Positions 7,214-14,823 of a DNA stretch of 16,657 nt are shown piece by piece. A program made the translations under genes and the position numbers. The notes under the pieces are model-generated. The model was not told where the DNA came from and did not search any database. It saw only the letters and a list, made by a program, of their open reading frames with translations. Origin of the DNA: an uncultured Bacteroidales bacterium (GTDB lineage Bacteria; Bacteroidota; Bacteroidia; Bacteroidales; UBA932); the NCBI GenBank assembly GCA_945874815.1, contig CAMCIE010000004.1, forward strand, positions 1-16,657, in the 5' to 3' direction. Position 1 is the stretch's first letter. The number at the start of each line of letters is the position of its first letter.

Positions 7214-8242
7214 ATGAAAAAGTTATTTAAGAATGCTCTTATCGCAGCTGCATTGTTGTCGGTGGCAGCTTGTGGAAATTCAGGTGAGAAGAAGAGCGCT
7301 GCTGCAGATGCACAGGAGCAGACCCCAAGAGTACAGGTCGCAACATCTGTAATCAAGAATGTGGATCAGACAGAGGTATATACATCCACAGTTCAGGCAT
7401 TTGTAAAGAACAACATTGCCCCTCAGAGTGGCGGACGTATCAGCAAAATATATGTTGAAGTAGGTGATTTCGTGAAGAAAGGACAGGTTGTAGCAGAAAT
7501 GGACAAGACTCAGCTTGCCCAGATAGAGCTCCAGCTTAAGAACAATGAGATAGAATACAATCGTCTCAAAGGTCTTTTTGATGCCGGCGGACTTTCCCAG
7601 TCAGACCTTGATGCCATTGAAATGGCTTACAATGTCAGCAAGACCAATTATGACAACCTTCTTGAGAACTCCGTTCTCGTATCTCCGATCGACGGTGTCA
7701 TCTCTGCAAGGAATTATGATGCAGGCGATATGTACACAATGAGCCAGCCTCTTTACACTGTCGAGCAGATTGTCCCTGTGAAGATGCTTGTGGGCATATC
7801 AGAGGTTGATTACACAAAGGTAAAGAAAGGTGATTCTGTCGAGATTGTGGCTGATGCCATCCCTGGCAAGACTTTCTACGGCAAAGTGAACCGCATCTAT
7901 CCTACTATCGATCCTATGACAAGGACGTTCACCGTAGAGGTGGTTGTTGACAACAGTTACAAGACCCTCCGTCCTGGTATGTTCGTAAGGGCAACTGTCA
8001 ATTTCGGTACAAGGCAGAGTGTCGTTGTTCCTGATTTGGCCATCGTAAAGCAGACTGGCTCAGGAGAGAGATTCGTATATGTTGTCAATGCTGACAACAC
8101 TGTAAAACTTACACCGGTGAAACTCGGCCGCAGGATTGAGACTGAATATGAAGTCCTTGAAGGTCTTCAGGAAGGAGACATCGTTGTTGTCGGCGGTCAG
8201 ACAAAACTTAAATCCGGAATTAAGGTTGAGCTTGTGAAATAA
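7214..8242 (+). CDS. RND efflux periplasmic adaptor (membrane fusion protein), lipoprotein
   Basis: The adaptor links the inner-membrane permease to the outer-membrane channel. It starts with a lipoprotein signal, MKKLFKNALIAAALLSVAAC, with Cys20 as the lipidation site after LSVAA, so it should be anchored by lipid after Lgt and signal peptidase II act. Visible domains: a biotinyl-lipoyl half (SGGRISKIYVEVGDFVKKGQ, 72-91), a short alpha-helical hairpin (about 98-150), the second lipoyl half (VLVSPIDGVISARNYDAGD, 154-172), a beta-barrel domain (about 186-265, with TRTFTVEV and LRPGMFVRA) and a membrane-proximal domain to the end (PVKLGRR, LEGLQEGDIVVVGG). Length 342 aa is usual for the AcrA/MexA family. 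It lies 19 bp after the channel gene and 31 bp before the permease gene. The substrate cannot be told. Confidence 0.95.
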   Translation: MKKLFKNALIAAALLSVAACGNSGEKKSAAADAQEQTPRVQVATSVIKNVDQTEVYTSTVQAFVKNNIAPQSGGRISKIYVEVGDFVKKGQVVAEMDKTQLAQIELQLKNNEIEYNRLKGLFDAGGLSQSDLDAIEMAYNVSKTNYDNLLENSVLVSPIDGVISARNYDAGDMYTMSQPLYTVEQIVPVKMLVGISEVDYTKVKKGDSVEIVADAIPGKTFYGKVNRIYPTIDPMTRTFTVEVVVDNSYKTLRPGMFVRATVNFGTRQSVVVPDLAIVKQTGSGERFVYVVNADNTVKLTPVKLGRRIETEYEVLEGLQEGDIVVVGGQTKLKSGIKVELVK

Positions 8243-8273
8243 GCCCTGAACGAATAAATAAGAATAAGATTAT

Positions 8274-11200
8274 ATGAGCATATATAGAAAAGCGGTCAAC
8301 AATCCGGTTACCACAGCCCTTGTATTCGTGGCTCTGGCATTCTTCGGAGTGTTCTCGCTGATAAATATTTCCATAGACAGGTTCCCGAAATTCGATGCGA
8401 ATGTCATCCTTGTGATGAGTTCCTATCCGGGTGCCAGTGCAGAGGATATTGAAAACAACCTCTCCAAACTTCTCGAAAACTCCCTCAACGGAGTCAGTGA
8501 CCTCAAGAATATTACCTCCAAATCAAAGGAGAATATTTCCATCGTAACCCTTGAATTCAACGAGGGCGTTGATATCGATGTAGCGACAAACGATGTCAGG
8601 GACAAGCTCGATGCCGTGAACTCGCAGCTTCCTGACGGAGCTTCAATGCCTATGATTTTCAAATTCTCGCTCGATGAGATGCCTATCATGATCATGGCGG
8701 CAACCGCAGACGAGAGTTTCATGGCACTTGAAAAAATCCTGGACGATCAGTTGGCAACCCCTCTTGCGAGGGTGAGCGGTGTAGGTACCGTTTCTGTTGC
8801 CGGTGCTCCTGAACGTGAAATCCAGATATATTGCGACCCTAACCGCCTTGAAGCTTATGGGTTGACAATCAGCACAATATCAAATATCATCGCATACGAG
8901 AACAAGAATATCCCGAGCGGTTCCGTTGACATCGGTTCTAACTCTTACACTCTTCGTGTGGAAAAAGAGTTCGACGATCCTGTCCAGCTGATGGATATCG
9001 TAGTCGGATATTCAAACGGCAGGGCCGTATATCTTCGTGATGTGGCTCGCGTTGAGGATACGGTTCAGGAGAAATATCAGGAGGCCTATATCAACGGCCA
9101 GCCTGGTGCTCAGATCATTATCCAGAAGCAGACAGATGCGAATGCCGTAAGCGTGATCAAGGGTATCAAGAAGGAAATGGAGAAGATTTCCAAGACTCTC
9201 CCTTCCGATATCAATGTAATCACCGTGATGGATGGTTCAACCAACATCATCAACTCAATCAACTCACTGAAGGAAACCATTATCCTTACCTTCCTCATTG
9301 TGATGCTGGTCGTATATCTCTTCCTCGGAAGATGGAGAGCTACTTTCATCATCATCCTTTCAATTCCTATCTCACTGCTTGCATCCCTGATGTACCTCTT
9401 TGCAACAGGCAACACATTGAACATCATCTCAATGTCAGCCCTGTCACTTGCCATCGGTATGGTCGTGGATGACGCAATCGTGGTATTGGAGAACATCTCC
9501 ACCCACCTTGAAAGGGGTGCAAAACCGAAGGAGGCTGCCGTCCACGCAACTCAGGAAGTGGGTATTTCCGTCGTGGCTTCAACCCTCACCATGCTCTGCG
9601 TGTTCATGCCTCTTACAATGATCAACGGTATGGCAGGTGTGATGTTCAAGCAGCTCGGCTGGATTACTTCCATCATCATGGTCGTTTCTACTGTCGGTGC
9701 GCTTACTCTCATACCGATGCTTTGCTCACAGTTCCTCCGCTACAAACCTAAAACTGGAAAACTTCAGGCTCTGCTTTTCGGAAACTTCAACAAGTTCCTC
9801 AACTGGTTGTCAAGAGGTTATGCCCGCCTGATTAACTGGTGTGTACATCACAGGACAGTAGTTGTATCTCTTGCACTCGGCTCTTTTGTCGTCACAATGG
9901 TACTGCTTGCACCGAAGATGGAGACAGAGTTCTTCCCTAAGAGTGACCAGGGACGTATCACCCTTAACCTTGAACTCCCTGCAGGAACAGGACAGGATAT
10001 CACAAGGTCCATTGCACATGAGCTTTATCAGAAATTCGAAGCTGCAATTCCTGAAATAGTTGCTTGCTCATACTCTCTCGGTGAGGCAGATTCTGAAAAC
10101 TCTTATGCGTCAATGCAGAGTAACGGTACCCATATCATGGCCTTCAACATCAATATCGGAAGTATGAATGACCGTGAACGTTCATGTTCGGAGATTGCAG
10201 ATGTAGTCAGGGGAATCCTTGCGGATTATCCTGAATTCAAGAAGGTGAAAGTCACTGAAGGTGGTGGCGGAATGGGTGGTGCTTCTACAGTTGACCTTGA
10301 AATCTACGGATTCGATTTCCATGAAACTGACCGCGTGGCAAATGAAATGCTCCAGAAACTTCGTGAAACGGGCGTTTGTTCACAGATTACTCTCAGCCGT
10401 GACGAGTACATCCCTGGTTATCAGGTTGATTTTGACAGGACCAAGCTTGCAGTTAACGGACTTAACAGTTCGACAGCCGCATCATTCCTCAGAGCTGCCG
10501 TCAACGGTTCTACACAGTCATATTACCGTGAGGACGGAGAGGAGTATGGCATTCGCGTAAGGCTTGCTCCGGAGTTCAGGACAAGTATCGAAGACATCGA
10601 GAACATCCTCATCTACAACAACCAGGGCAAGGGAATCCGCATCAAGGACCTCGGTCAGGTAATTGAGACTCAGGTTCCGCCTTCAATCGAAAGGAAGAAC
10701 CGTGAGCGTGTCATCACCGTATCAGGAATCGTTGCCGATGACTACTCGCTTTCAGAGGCGGTCAAGGTTGCTCAGGGAGTTATTGATTCAACACCGATTC
10801 CATCGAACTTCGCTGTGAAAATCGGAGGATCGTATGAAGACCAGCAGGAGACCTTCAAACAGCTGATTACTCTCCTTATAATGATCATCATTCTGGTTTA
10901 CATCGTTATGGCATCCCAGTTCGAGTCGTTCATGAGCCCGTTTGCAATCATGTTCTCAATTCCGTTCGCATTCGTCGGAGTTATCCTAGGACTTGTGATT
11001 ACAAACACGCCTCTCGGCGTCATGGGACTCATCGGTGTGCTCATCCTCATGGGTATCGTCGTGAAGAATGGTATCGTGCTCATCGACTACTCTATCCTTA
11101 TGCGTGAAAGAGGAATGAGCATCATCGAAGCATCAGTGACAGCTGCAAAGAGCCGTCTGCGTCCTATCCTCATGACCACCCTTACAACTGTCCTCGGTAT

Positions 11201-11390
11201 GCTTCCTATGGCACTCGGAACAGGTGAGGGAGCTGAGACATGGCGCTCACTCGGTATGGTGGTTGCCTGGGGTCTTTCAATTTCAACTCTTGTGACCCTC
11301 GTCATCATCCCTACCATCTATGCCTCATTTGCAACATGGCAGGAAAATAGAAAAATCCGCAAAGCTGCACGCAAGGCAGCTGCAAAATAA
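8274..11390 (+). CDS. RND-family efflux permease (HAE-like)
   Basis: This is the proton-driven inner-membrane pump of the tripartite system. The 1038 aa match the family length, with 12 expected membrane segments: one at the N-terminus (about 12-30), a cluster at about 335-480, one near 528-546, and a second cluster at about 866-1018, separated by two large periplasmic loops. The proton relay is intact: Asp399 and Asp400 in GMVVDDAIVVLEN, and Lys931 in GIVVKNGIVLIDY, plus the RLRPILMT motif (961-968). The DDAIVV form resembles the hydrophobe/amphiphile exporters rather than CusA-type metal pumps. Odd: a glycine run TEGGGGMGGA (661-670) in the second periplasmic loop. Drugs, bile salts, lipids or fatty acids are all possible substrates; the sequence does not decide. 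No Shine-Dalgarno is seen before ATG 8274. Confidence 0.96.
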   Translation: MSIYRKAVNNPVTTALVFVALAFFGVFSLINISIDRFPKFDANVILVMSSYPGASAEDIENNLSKLLENSLNGVSDLKNITSKSKENISIVTLEFNEGVDIDVATNDVRDKLDAVNSQLPDGASMPMIFKFSLDEMPIMIMAATADESFMALEKILDDQLATPLARVSGVGTVSVAGAPEREIQIYCDPNRLEAYGLTISTISNIIAYENKNIPSGSVDIGSNSYTLRVEKEFDDPVQLMDIVVGYSNGRAVYLRDVARVEDTVQEKYQEAYINGQPGAQIIIQKQTDANAVSVIKGIKKEMEKISKTLPSDINVITVMDGSTNIINSINSLKETIILTFLIVMLVVYLFLGRWRATFIIILSIPISLLASLMYLFATGNTLNIISMSALSLAIGMVVDDAIVVLENISTHLERGAKPKEAAVHATQEVGISVVASTLTMLCVFMPLTMINGMAGVMFKQLGWITSIIMVVSTVGALTLIPMLCSQFLRYKPKTGKLQALLFGNFNKFLNWLSRGYARLINWCVHHRTVVVSLALGSFVVTMVLLAPKMETEFFPKSDQGRITLNLELPAGTGQDITRSIAHELYQKFEAAIPEIVACSYSLGEADSENSYASMQSNGTHIMAFNINIGSMNDRERSCSEIADVVRGILADYPEFKKVKVTEGGGGMGGASTVDLEIYGFDFHETDRVANEMLQKLRETGVCSQITLSRDEYIPGYQVDFDRTKLAVNGLNSSTAASFLRAAVNGSTQSYYREDGEEYGIRVRLAPEFRTSIEDIENILIYNNQGKGIRIKDLGQVIETQVPPSIERKNRERVITVSGIVADDYSLSEAVKVAQGVIDSTPIPSNFAVKIGGSYEDQQETFKQLITLLIMIIILVYIVMASQFESFMSPFAIMFSIPFAFVGVILGLVITNTPLGVMGLIGVLILMGIVVKNGIVLIDYSILMRERGMSIIEASVTAAKSRLRPILMTTLTTVLGMLPMALGTGEGAETWRSLGMVVAWGLSISTLVTLVIIPTIYASFATWQENRKIRKAARKAAAK

Positions 11391-11401
11391 AACAGTAAAC
11401 A

Positions 11402-11695
11402 ATGAAAGCAGTATTCATAGCATATAATCAGGCCTACAACATGGAGGTCGCAGATGCAATCGAGAAACTAGGATGCAGGGGCATGACCATGTGGAGGGAT
11501 ATCTGCGGCCGCGGAAGCGAGACAGGTGAGCCCCACCTTGCAAGCCACGCCTGGCCGACAATGAACAACGCAATCCTGACATTCGTTCCTGACGAGAAGG
11601 TGGATGAAATCTTTGCCGCCCTCAAGGAGCTGGATGAGGAAACACCAATGCTCGGGCTCAGGGCTTTCACCTGGTCGGCTGAGAAAACGTATTAG
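11402..11695 (+). CDS. small PII-like protein at the end of the efflux operon
   Basis: The 97-aa protein reads as a beta-alpha-beta-beta-alpha-beta fold: MKAVFIAYN, helix NMEVADAIEKLG, strand MTMWRDICGRG, loop with GEPHLASHAWPT, strand NNAILTFVP, helix DEKVDEIFAALKELDE, strand LGLRAFTWSA. This is the ferredoxin-like layout of PII and PII-like signalling proteins, and similar short proteins follow RND operons in other Bacteroidales, as far as I recall. The loop at the T-loop position holds one Cys, two His and a Trp and could bind a ligand or metal. It lies 11 bp after the permease stop, so it is co-transcribed. PII-like proteins often bind and control membrane transporters; control of this pump is an inference. 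Family assignment rests on predicted fold and context, not on a catalytic motif. Confidence 0.7.
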   Translation: MKAVFIAYNQAYNMEVADAIEKLGCRGMTMWRDICGRGSETGEPHLASHAWPTMNNAILTFVPDEKVDEIFAALKELDEETPMLGLRAFTWSAEKTY

Positions 11696-11702
11696 AATAT
11701 AT

Positions 11703-11724
11703 AAGTTTCGCATTTGCGAAACTT
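11703..11724. repeat. 10-bp inverted repeat after the PII-like gene
   Basis: AAGTTTCGCA (11703-11712) and TGCGAAACTT (11715-11724) are perfect complements separated by TT. It begins 7 bp after the stop codon. There is no T-tract downstream, so it may be an RNA 3'-end stabiliser, part of a two-hairpin terminator with the next repeat, or a protein-binding palindrome. Confidence 0.6.
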
Positions 11725-11743
11725 GAGATAGAATAATACATTG

Positions 11744-11774
11744 TTGTAAATCCGGTTGCAAATCATTATATTTG
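11744..11774 (+). promoter_or_regulatory. probable promoter of trxA and the downstream gene block
   Basis: TATATTTG at 11767-11774 matches the -7 box TAnnTTTG, and TTG at 11744-11746 sits 20 bp upstream as the -33 box. The start site would be near 11781, with a leader of about 29 nt. The -7 box lies in the loop and right arm of the hairpin at 11749-11784. Confidence 0.5.
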
Positions 11775-11794
11775 TGACCGGATTGTTTTATATT
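11749..11794 (+). terminator. terminator-like hairpin of the efflux operon, overlapping the trxA promoter
   Basis: AATCCGGTTGCAAAT (11749-11763) pairs with ATTTGTGACCGGATT (11770-11784): 15 bp with two wobble pairs and a 6-nt loop, followed by GTTTTATATTT. It looks like an intrinsic terminator for the upstream operon. Since it also contains the trxA -7 box, the outer arms AATCCGGT and ACCGGATT could instead be an operator. Confidence 0.65.
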
Positions 11795-11809
11795 TAAATA
11801 GATATTGTT

Positions 11810-12124
11810 ATGGCAAAAGTAATTACAGACGCGAATTTCGCAGAAACATTGAATACAGAAATGCCCGTAATGGTTGACTTCTGGGCAACTTGGTGCGGCC
11901 CTTGCCGCGCGATCGCTCCGGTAGTGGAGGAAATTGCAGCTGAATATGAAGGAAAGGCTGTTGTCGGCAAATGCAATGTCGATGAATGCGAGGATGTTCC
12001 GGTGAAATACGGAATCATGAGCATACCTACCCTTCTTTTCTTCAAGAACGGAGAACTGGTTGACAGGCTTGTAGGAGCAGCTCCTAAGGCATCAATCGCA
12101 GCAAAGCTCAATGCTCTTCTTTAA
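11810..12124 (+). CDS. trxA: thioredoxin
   Basis: Thioredoxin is the general cytoplasmic dithiol reductant, kept reduced by thioredoxin reductase; it serves ribonucleotide reductase, peroxiredoxins and others. The 104 aa show the classic fold and length: VDFWATWCGPC (22-32) with active-site Cys29 and Cys32, buried Asp23, the cis-proline loop SIPT (71-74, Pro73) and the end segment FFKNGELVDRLVGA (77-90). There is no signal peptide, so it is cytoplasmic and not one of the exported thioredoxin-like proteins common in Bacteroidota. Two further cysteines, Cys55 and Cys60, lie in GKCNVDECED. It is the first gene of a dense same-strand block and has its own probable promoter. The leader is A/T-rich and has no Shine-Dalgarno. 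Confidence 0.97.
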   Translation: MAKVITDANFAETLNTEMPVMVDFWATWCGPCRAIAPVVEEIAAEYEGKAVVGKCNVDECEDVPVKYGIMSIPTLLFFKNGELVDRLVGAAPKASIAAKLNALL

Positions 12125-12135
12125 TTTCTACTGAA

Positions 12136-12720
12136 ATGAAAACACGTGTTCTTACGGCAATTGCCTGTATCATGGCATTGTGCCTAGGTGAGTCACTTGC
12201 CCAGGCAAAACATAATGTCGGAGTTATTGGTGGAGCAACCTTTTCAACACAGAAATTGAAAGAGGTGAATTCTTCCACTCTTACTCAATACCATGCCGGT
12301 CTGGCATTCAAATTCAGACTTCCTCTCGGATTTGCCCTCCAGCCTTCAATCTTGTATCAGGTCAAGGGGGCAAAGCTTGAGGATGCATCAAACCTGAATG
12401 TCGGCTATCTGGAAGTCCCTGTCTCATTGCAGTGGGGCCCGGATCTGATTATATGCCGCCCTTATGTCGAGTGCGCACCATTCGTCGGATATGGTCTTAA
12501 CAACTCCATCAAGGACTGGACGGACCTGAATCGTGTTGAATACGGAGTTGGTCTTGGAGCGGGTCTTGACATTTGGAGATTCCAGATCAACGCACGCTAT
12601 AACTGGAACTTCGGCTCACTTGCAAATGCCAACTTGTCTGAGAATAAGAATGAGGTTATTCAGGCATTCAAAGACAGGAACTTCGGAGGAGTAACCCTCT
12701 CTCTTGCCTTCTACTTCTAA
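12136..12720 (+). CDS. PorT-like outer membrane beta-barrel protein
   Basis: The 194-aa protein has a signal peptide (about residues 1-22, ending SLAQA) and then alternating amphipathic beta strands: HNVGVIGGATFS, YHAGLAFKFRLPLGFALQPSILYQVKG, VGYLEVPVSLQWG, CRPYVECAPFVGYGL, VEYGVGLGAGLDIWRFQINARYNWN and GGVTLSLAFYF. It ends in an aromatic residue (Phe), as substrates of the BAM insertase do. This pattern fits the small Bacteroidota beta-barrel family that includes PorT (OMP_b-brl_2), predicted at roughly 8 strands. PorT itself belongs to the type IX secretion system, but many family members do not, so no specific role is claimed. The gene starts 11 bp after trxA and ends 3 bp before the polyprenyl synthase, so it is probably co-transcribed with them. 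Confidence 0.8.
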   Translation: MKTRVLTAIACIMALCLGESLAQAKHNVGVIGGATFSTQKLKEVNSSTLTQYHAGLAFKFRLPLGFALQPSILYQVKGAKLEDASNLNVGYLEVPVSLQWGPDLIICRPYVECAPFVGYGLNNSIKDWTDLNRVEYGVGLGAGLDIWRFQINARYNWNFGSLANANLSENKNEVIQAFKDRNFGGVTLSLAFYF

Positions 12721-12723
12721 TCG

Positions 12724-13707
12724 ATGGATTTACAAATTATTAAAAAACATTTAGGCAGAGACTGGGTCGCTGTAACTGATATGATCGGCGATGTCCTGAA
12801 CAGTGACATCGCCCTTCTTAATTCCCTGAATGACAGTGTGCTGTCCAATTCGGGGAAACAATTGCGTCCTGTACTTTCCCTGCTCGTGGCACGAGCATGT
12901 TCTTCCGAAGGGAAAACCGAAGATGCATCCATCAGATATGCCGCAGCTTCTGAATTGCTGCACAATGCCACCCTTTTTCATGATGATGTCGCTGATGGAA
13001 GTGATACCAGACGCGGTGCCCCTACGGTCAACGCCCTCATGGGACCGAATGTGTCGGTTCTGGTGGGGGACTATTGGCTTGTGAAGGCTATGAATGTGAT
13101 TCTGCTTTCCGATAGTGATATAAGGGCCATACGTATTTTTTCAAAGACACTCGGAGATCTTGCCGAAGGCGAAATGCTCCAGCTTCAGAAATCAGTGAGT
13201 GTTGATACGGATGAGCAGGCATATCTGAGGATAATATACAGCAAGACAGCTTCTTTGTTCGAAGCGGCATGCCTTTCCGCAGCAGTCTCGGTAGGTGCCT
13301 CGGAGATTCTTGAAAAGGCGGCGTCGGACTATGCGGTTGCTCTTGGACTCGCGTTTCAGATAAAGGATGACATTCTCGATTATTCCGGTGATGCCATGGT
13401 AGGCAAGCCTTTGGGAGTGGATATCCTTGAACAGAAGATAACCGCGCCTTTGCTCTGTGCTCTCGATAATGTGGCTCCAGAGCAGCAGGAACGCATCAGG
13501 GGAATGGTAAAGGAAATACCTGCCCATCCTGAATACAGGGAAGAGATAATTGCTTTTGTGAAAGCGAACAATGGTGTCGAGGGTGCATGCAGGATGCTTG
13601 ATGTCTATATCGGAAAGGCCGTAGATGCCCTCAGACCGATGCCGGAGTCCTTCGAAAAGCAATGCCTGACGGACCTGGCACATTATGTCGCAATAAGGAA
13701 TAAATAG
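12724..13707 (+). CDS. polyprenyl diphosphate synthase (long-chain)
   Basis: The enzyme condenses isopentenyl diphosphate units onto an allylic primer to make the isoprenoid tail of menaquinone. All hallmarks of trans-isoprenyl synthases are present in 327 aa: GKQLRP (44-49), the first Asp-rich motif DDVAD (87-91) followed by RRGAPTVN, GEMLQL (149-154), and the second Asp-rich motif DDILD (215-219) before GKPLGVDILEQKIT. The fifth residue before the first motif is Ala82; a small residue there is known to allow chains longer than farnesyl or geranylgeranyl, so an ispB/hepT-like long-chain product is likely. Exact chain length is not readable. The stop codon TAG overlaps an AGGAA ribosome site for holB 6 bp later, suggesting translational coupling. 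Confidence 0.93.
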   Translation: MDLQIIKKHLGRDWVAVTDMIGDVLNSDIALLNSLNDSVLSNSGKQLRPVLSLLVARACSSEGKTEDASIRYAAASELLHNATLFHDDVADGSDTRRGAPTVNALMGPNVSVLVGDYWLVKAMNVILLSDSDIRAIRIFSKTLGDLAEGEMLQLQKSVSVDTDEQAYLRIIYSKTASLFEAACLSAAVSVGASEILEKAASDYAVALGLAFQIKDDILDYSGDAMVGKPLGVDILEQKITAPLLCALDNVAPEQQERIRGMVKEIPAHPEYREEIIAFVKANNGVEGACRMLDVYIGKAVDALRPMPESFEKQCLTDLAHYVAIRNK

Positions 13708-13713
13708 GAACAG

Positions 13714-14775
13714 ATGCGCTTTTCGGATATCATAGGAAACAAGGAGGTCATCAATGCCCTCAGGCAGATGGCTGACAGCGGAAGGGTCCCACATGCGATT
13801 CTTTTTTATGAGAATGACGGATGCGGTGCCTTTGCCCTTGCCACTGCTTTTGTCCAGTATCTGAACTGCCGTGACCACAGGGATGCCGATTCATGCGGTG
13901 AATGTCCGTCGTGCCGCCAGATGTCCAAACTCATCCATCCCGACCTGCATTTTGTTTTCCCTGTCAACAAAGGCCCCAAGTCGTCCGATGACAAGCCTAC
14001 TTCGGAGTCCTACATCAAATACTGGAGGGAACTTGCATGTTCCAATCCATATTTTACAGAGGCGGACCTTCAGAAGGCCATAGGAATAGAAAGCAAGAAC
14101 GGACTGATAGCCGTGGCAGAGGCAAGGAATCTGTTGACAAAGCTCTCATTGTCCTCTGTGTCAGATGGTTATAAGGCTGTCATCTTCTATCTTCCGGAAA
14201 AAATGAATCAGGAGACAGCCAACAGGCTGCTCAAGCTTGTGGAAGAACCTCCTGAAAAGACGCTTTTCCTTTTCATCACACATTCTCCGGAAAACGTGCT
14301 CCAGACCATATTCTCCAGATGCCAGAGCATAAGGGTGATGCCTTTGAGCAAAGAGGAAAAGGCTCGGGTCAGGGCCATGGTTCCGGCTCAGGAAGATCAG
14401 GAAATGACGGCATTCATGGATATATTCAGCGACGTAATGACATCTTTGATTTCCGGGGACCTGCTCGGTGCGTATGAGAGTATGGAGAATATATCTGCAG
14501 GAGAGTCTCGCGAGAAACAGAAAGCTTTTTGTATATTTGTGTCCGATTGTTTGCGGAATATCTTCCTGCTTCAGCAAAACCTGCATCAGCTTGTGTGTCT
14601 GCCGGACGAAAATATGACGGAATTCTTCAAGAAAACCGCATCAGCCTGCAGCAATGCATTCTGCCGCAAGGTGTTTCCGGAGCTCGACAAGGCAGTTGCG
14701 CTGATTGACCGCAATGTCAGTTCAAAAATAGTTTTCACGGACCTTGTAAACCGTATGTTCGTGAGTATTAAATGA
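13714..14775 (+). CDS. holB: DNA polymerase III clamp-loader subunit delta'
   Basis: Delta' is part of the clamp loader that places the sliding clamp on primed DNA. In 353 aa I see the AAA+ fold: FSDIIGNKEVINALR (3-17), VPHAILFYENDGCGAFALA (25-43) where Walker A is degenerate and lacks the lysine, as is normal for the non-hydrolysing delta', a four-cysteine zinc site (Cys52, Cys61, Cys64, Cys67), YKAVIFYLPEKMNQETANRLLK (153-174), LVEEPPEKTLFLFIT (175-189), and the SRC arginine-finger motif (201-203). A segment of about 60 residues between the zinc site and the core (HPDLHFVFPVNK onward) is usual in Bacteroidota. AGGAA at 13706-13710, 3 nt before ATG 13714, overlaps the stop of the preceding gene. 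The C-terminal collar part is poorly conserved. Confidence 0.93.
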   Translation: MRFSDIIGNKEVINALRQMADSGRVPHAILFYENDGCGAFALATAFVQYLNCRDHRDADSCGECPSCRQMSKLIHPDLHFVFPVNKGPKSSDDKPTSESYIKYWRELACSNPYFTEADLQKAIGIESKNGLIAVAEARNLLTKLSLSSVSDGYKAVIFYLPEKMNQETANRLLKLVEEPPEKTLFLFITHSPENVLQTIFSRCQSIRVMPLSKEEKARVRAMVPAQEDQEMTAFMDIFSDVMTSLISGDLLGAYESMENISAGESREKQKAFCIFVSDCLRNIFLLQQNLHQLVCLPDENMTEFFKKTASACSNAFCRKVFPELDKAVALIDRNVSSKIVFTDLVNRMFVSIK

Positions 14776-14811
14776 TAGTATATGACTGAATCAAAACAAT
14801 ATGACTGATCC

Positions 14812-14817
14812 AGGGGA
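14812..14817 (+). promoter_or_regulatory. ribosome binding site supporting a GTG start
   Basis: AGGGGA lies 6 nt before GTG 14824. The ricT frame is closed by TGA at 14806-14808 and has no ATG before the conserved region, so this site decides the start. Confidence 0.55.
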
Positions 14818-14823
14818 TGTACC

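Noticed and set aside
13789..13842. Degenerate Walker A motif in HolB as a possible inactivating change
   Set aside because: Delta' subunits normally lack a working Walker A lysine and do not hydrolyse ATP, so this is expected.
13192..13878. 228-aa open frame on the minus strand opposite the polyprenyl synthase and holB
   Set aside because: It runs across two real genes and their junction, has no family motif and no promoter; both plus-strand genes are certain.
14780..14808. 10-bp direct repeat ATATGACTGA (14780-14789 and 14799-14808) between holB and ricT
   Set aside because: It is short, occurs in an A/T-rich gap and fits no promoter box or known site; chance or a small duplication is enough to explain it.
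14801..14823. ATG at 14801 as an alternative ricT start
   Set aside because: It is in a different frame from ricT. The ricT frame has TGA at 14806-14808, so GTG 14824 is the usable start.
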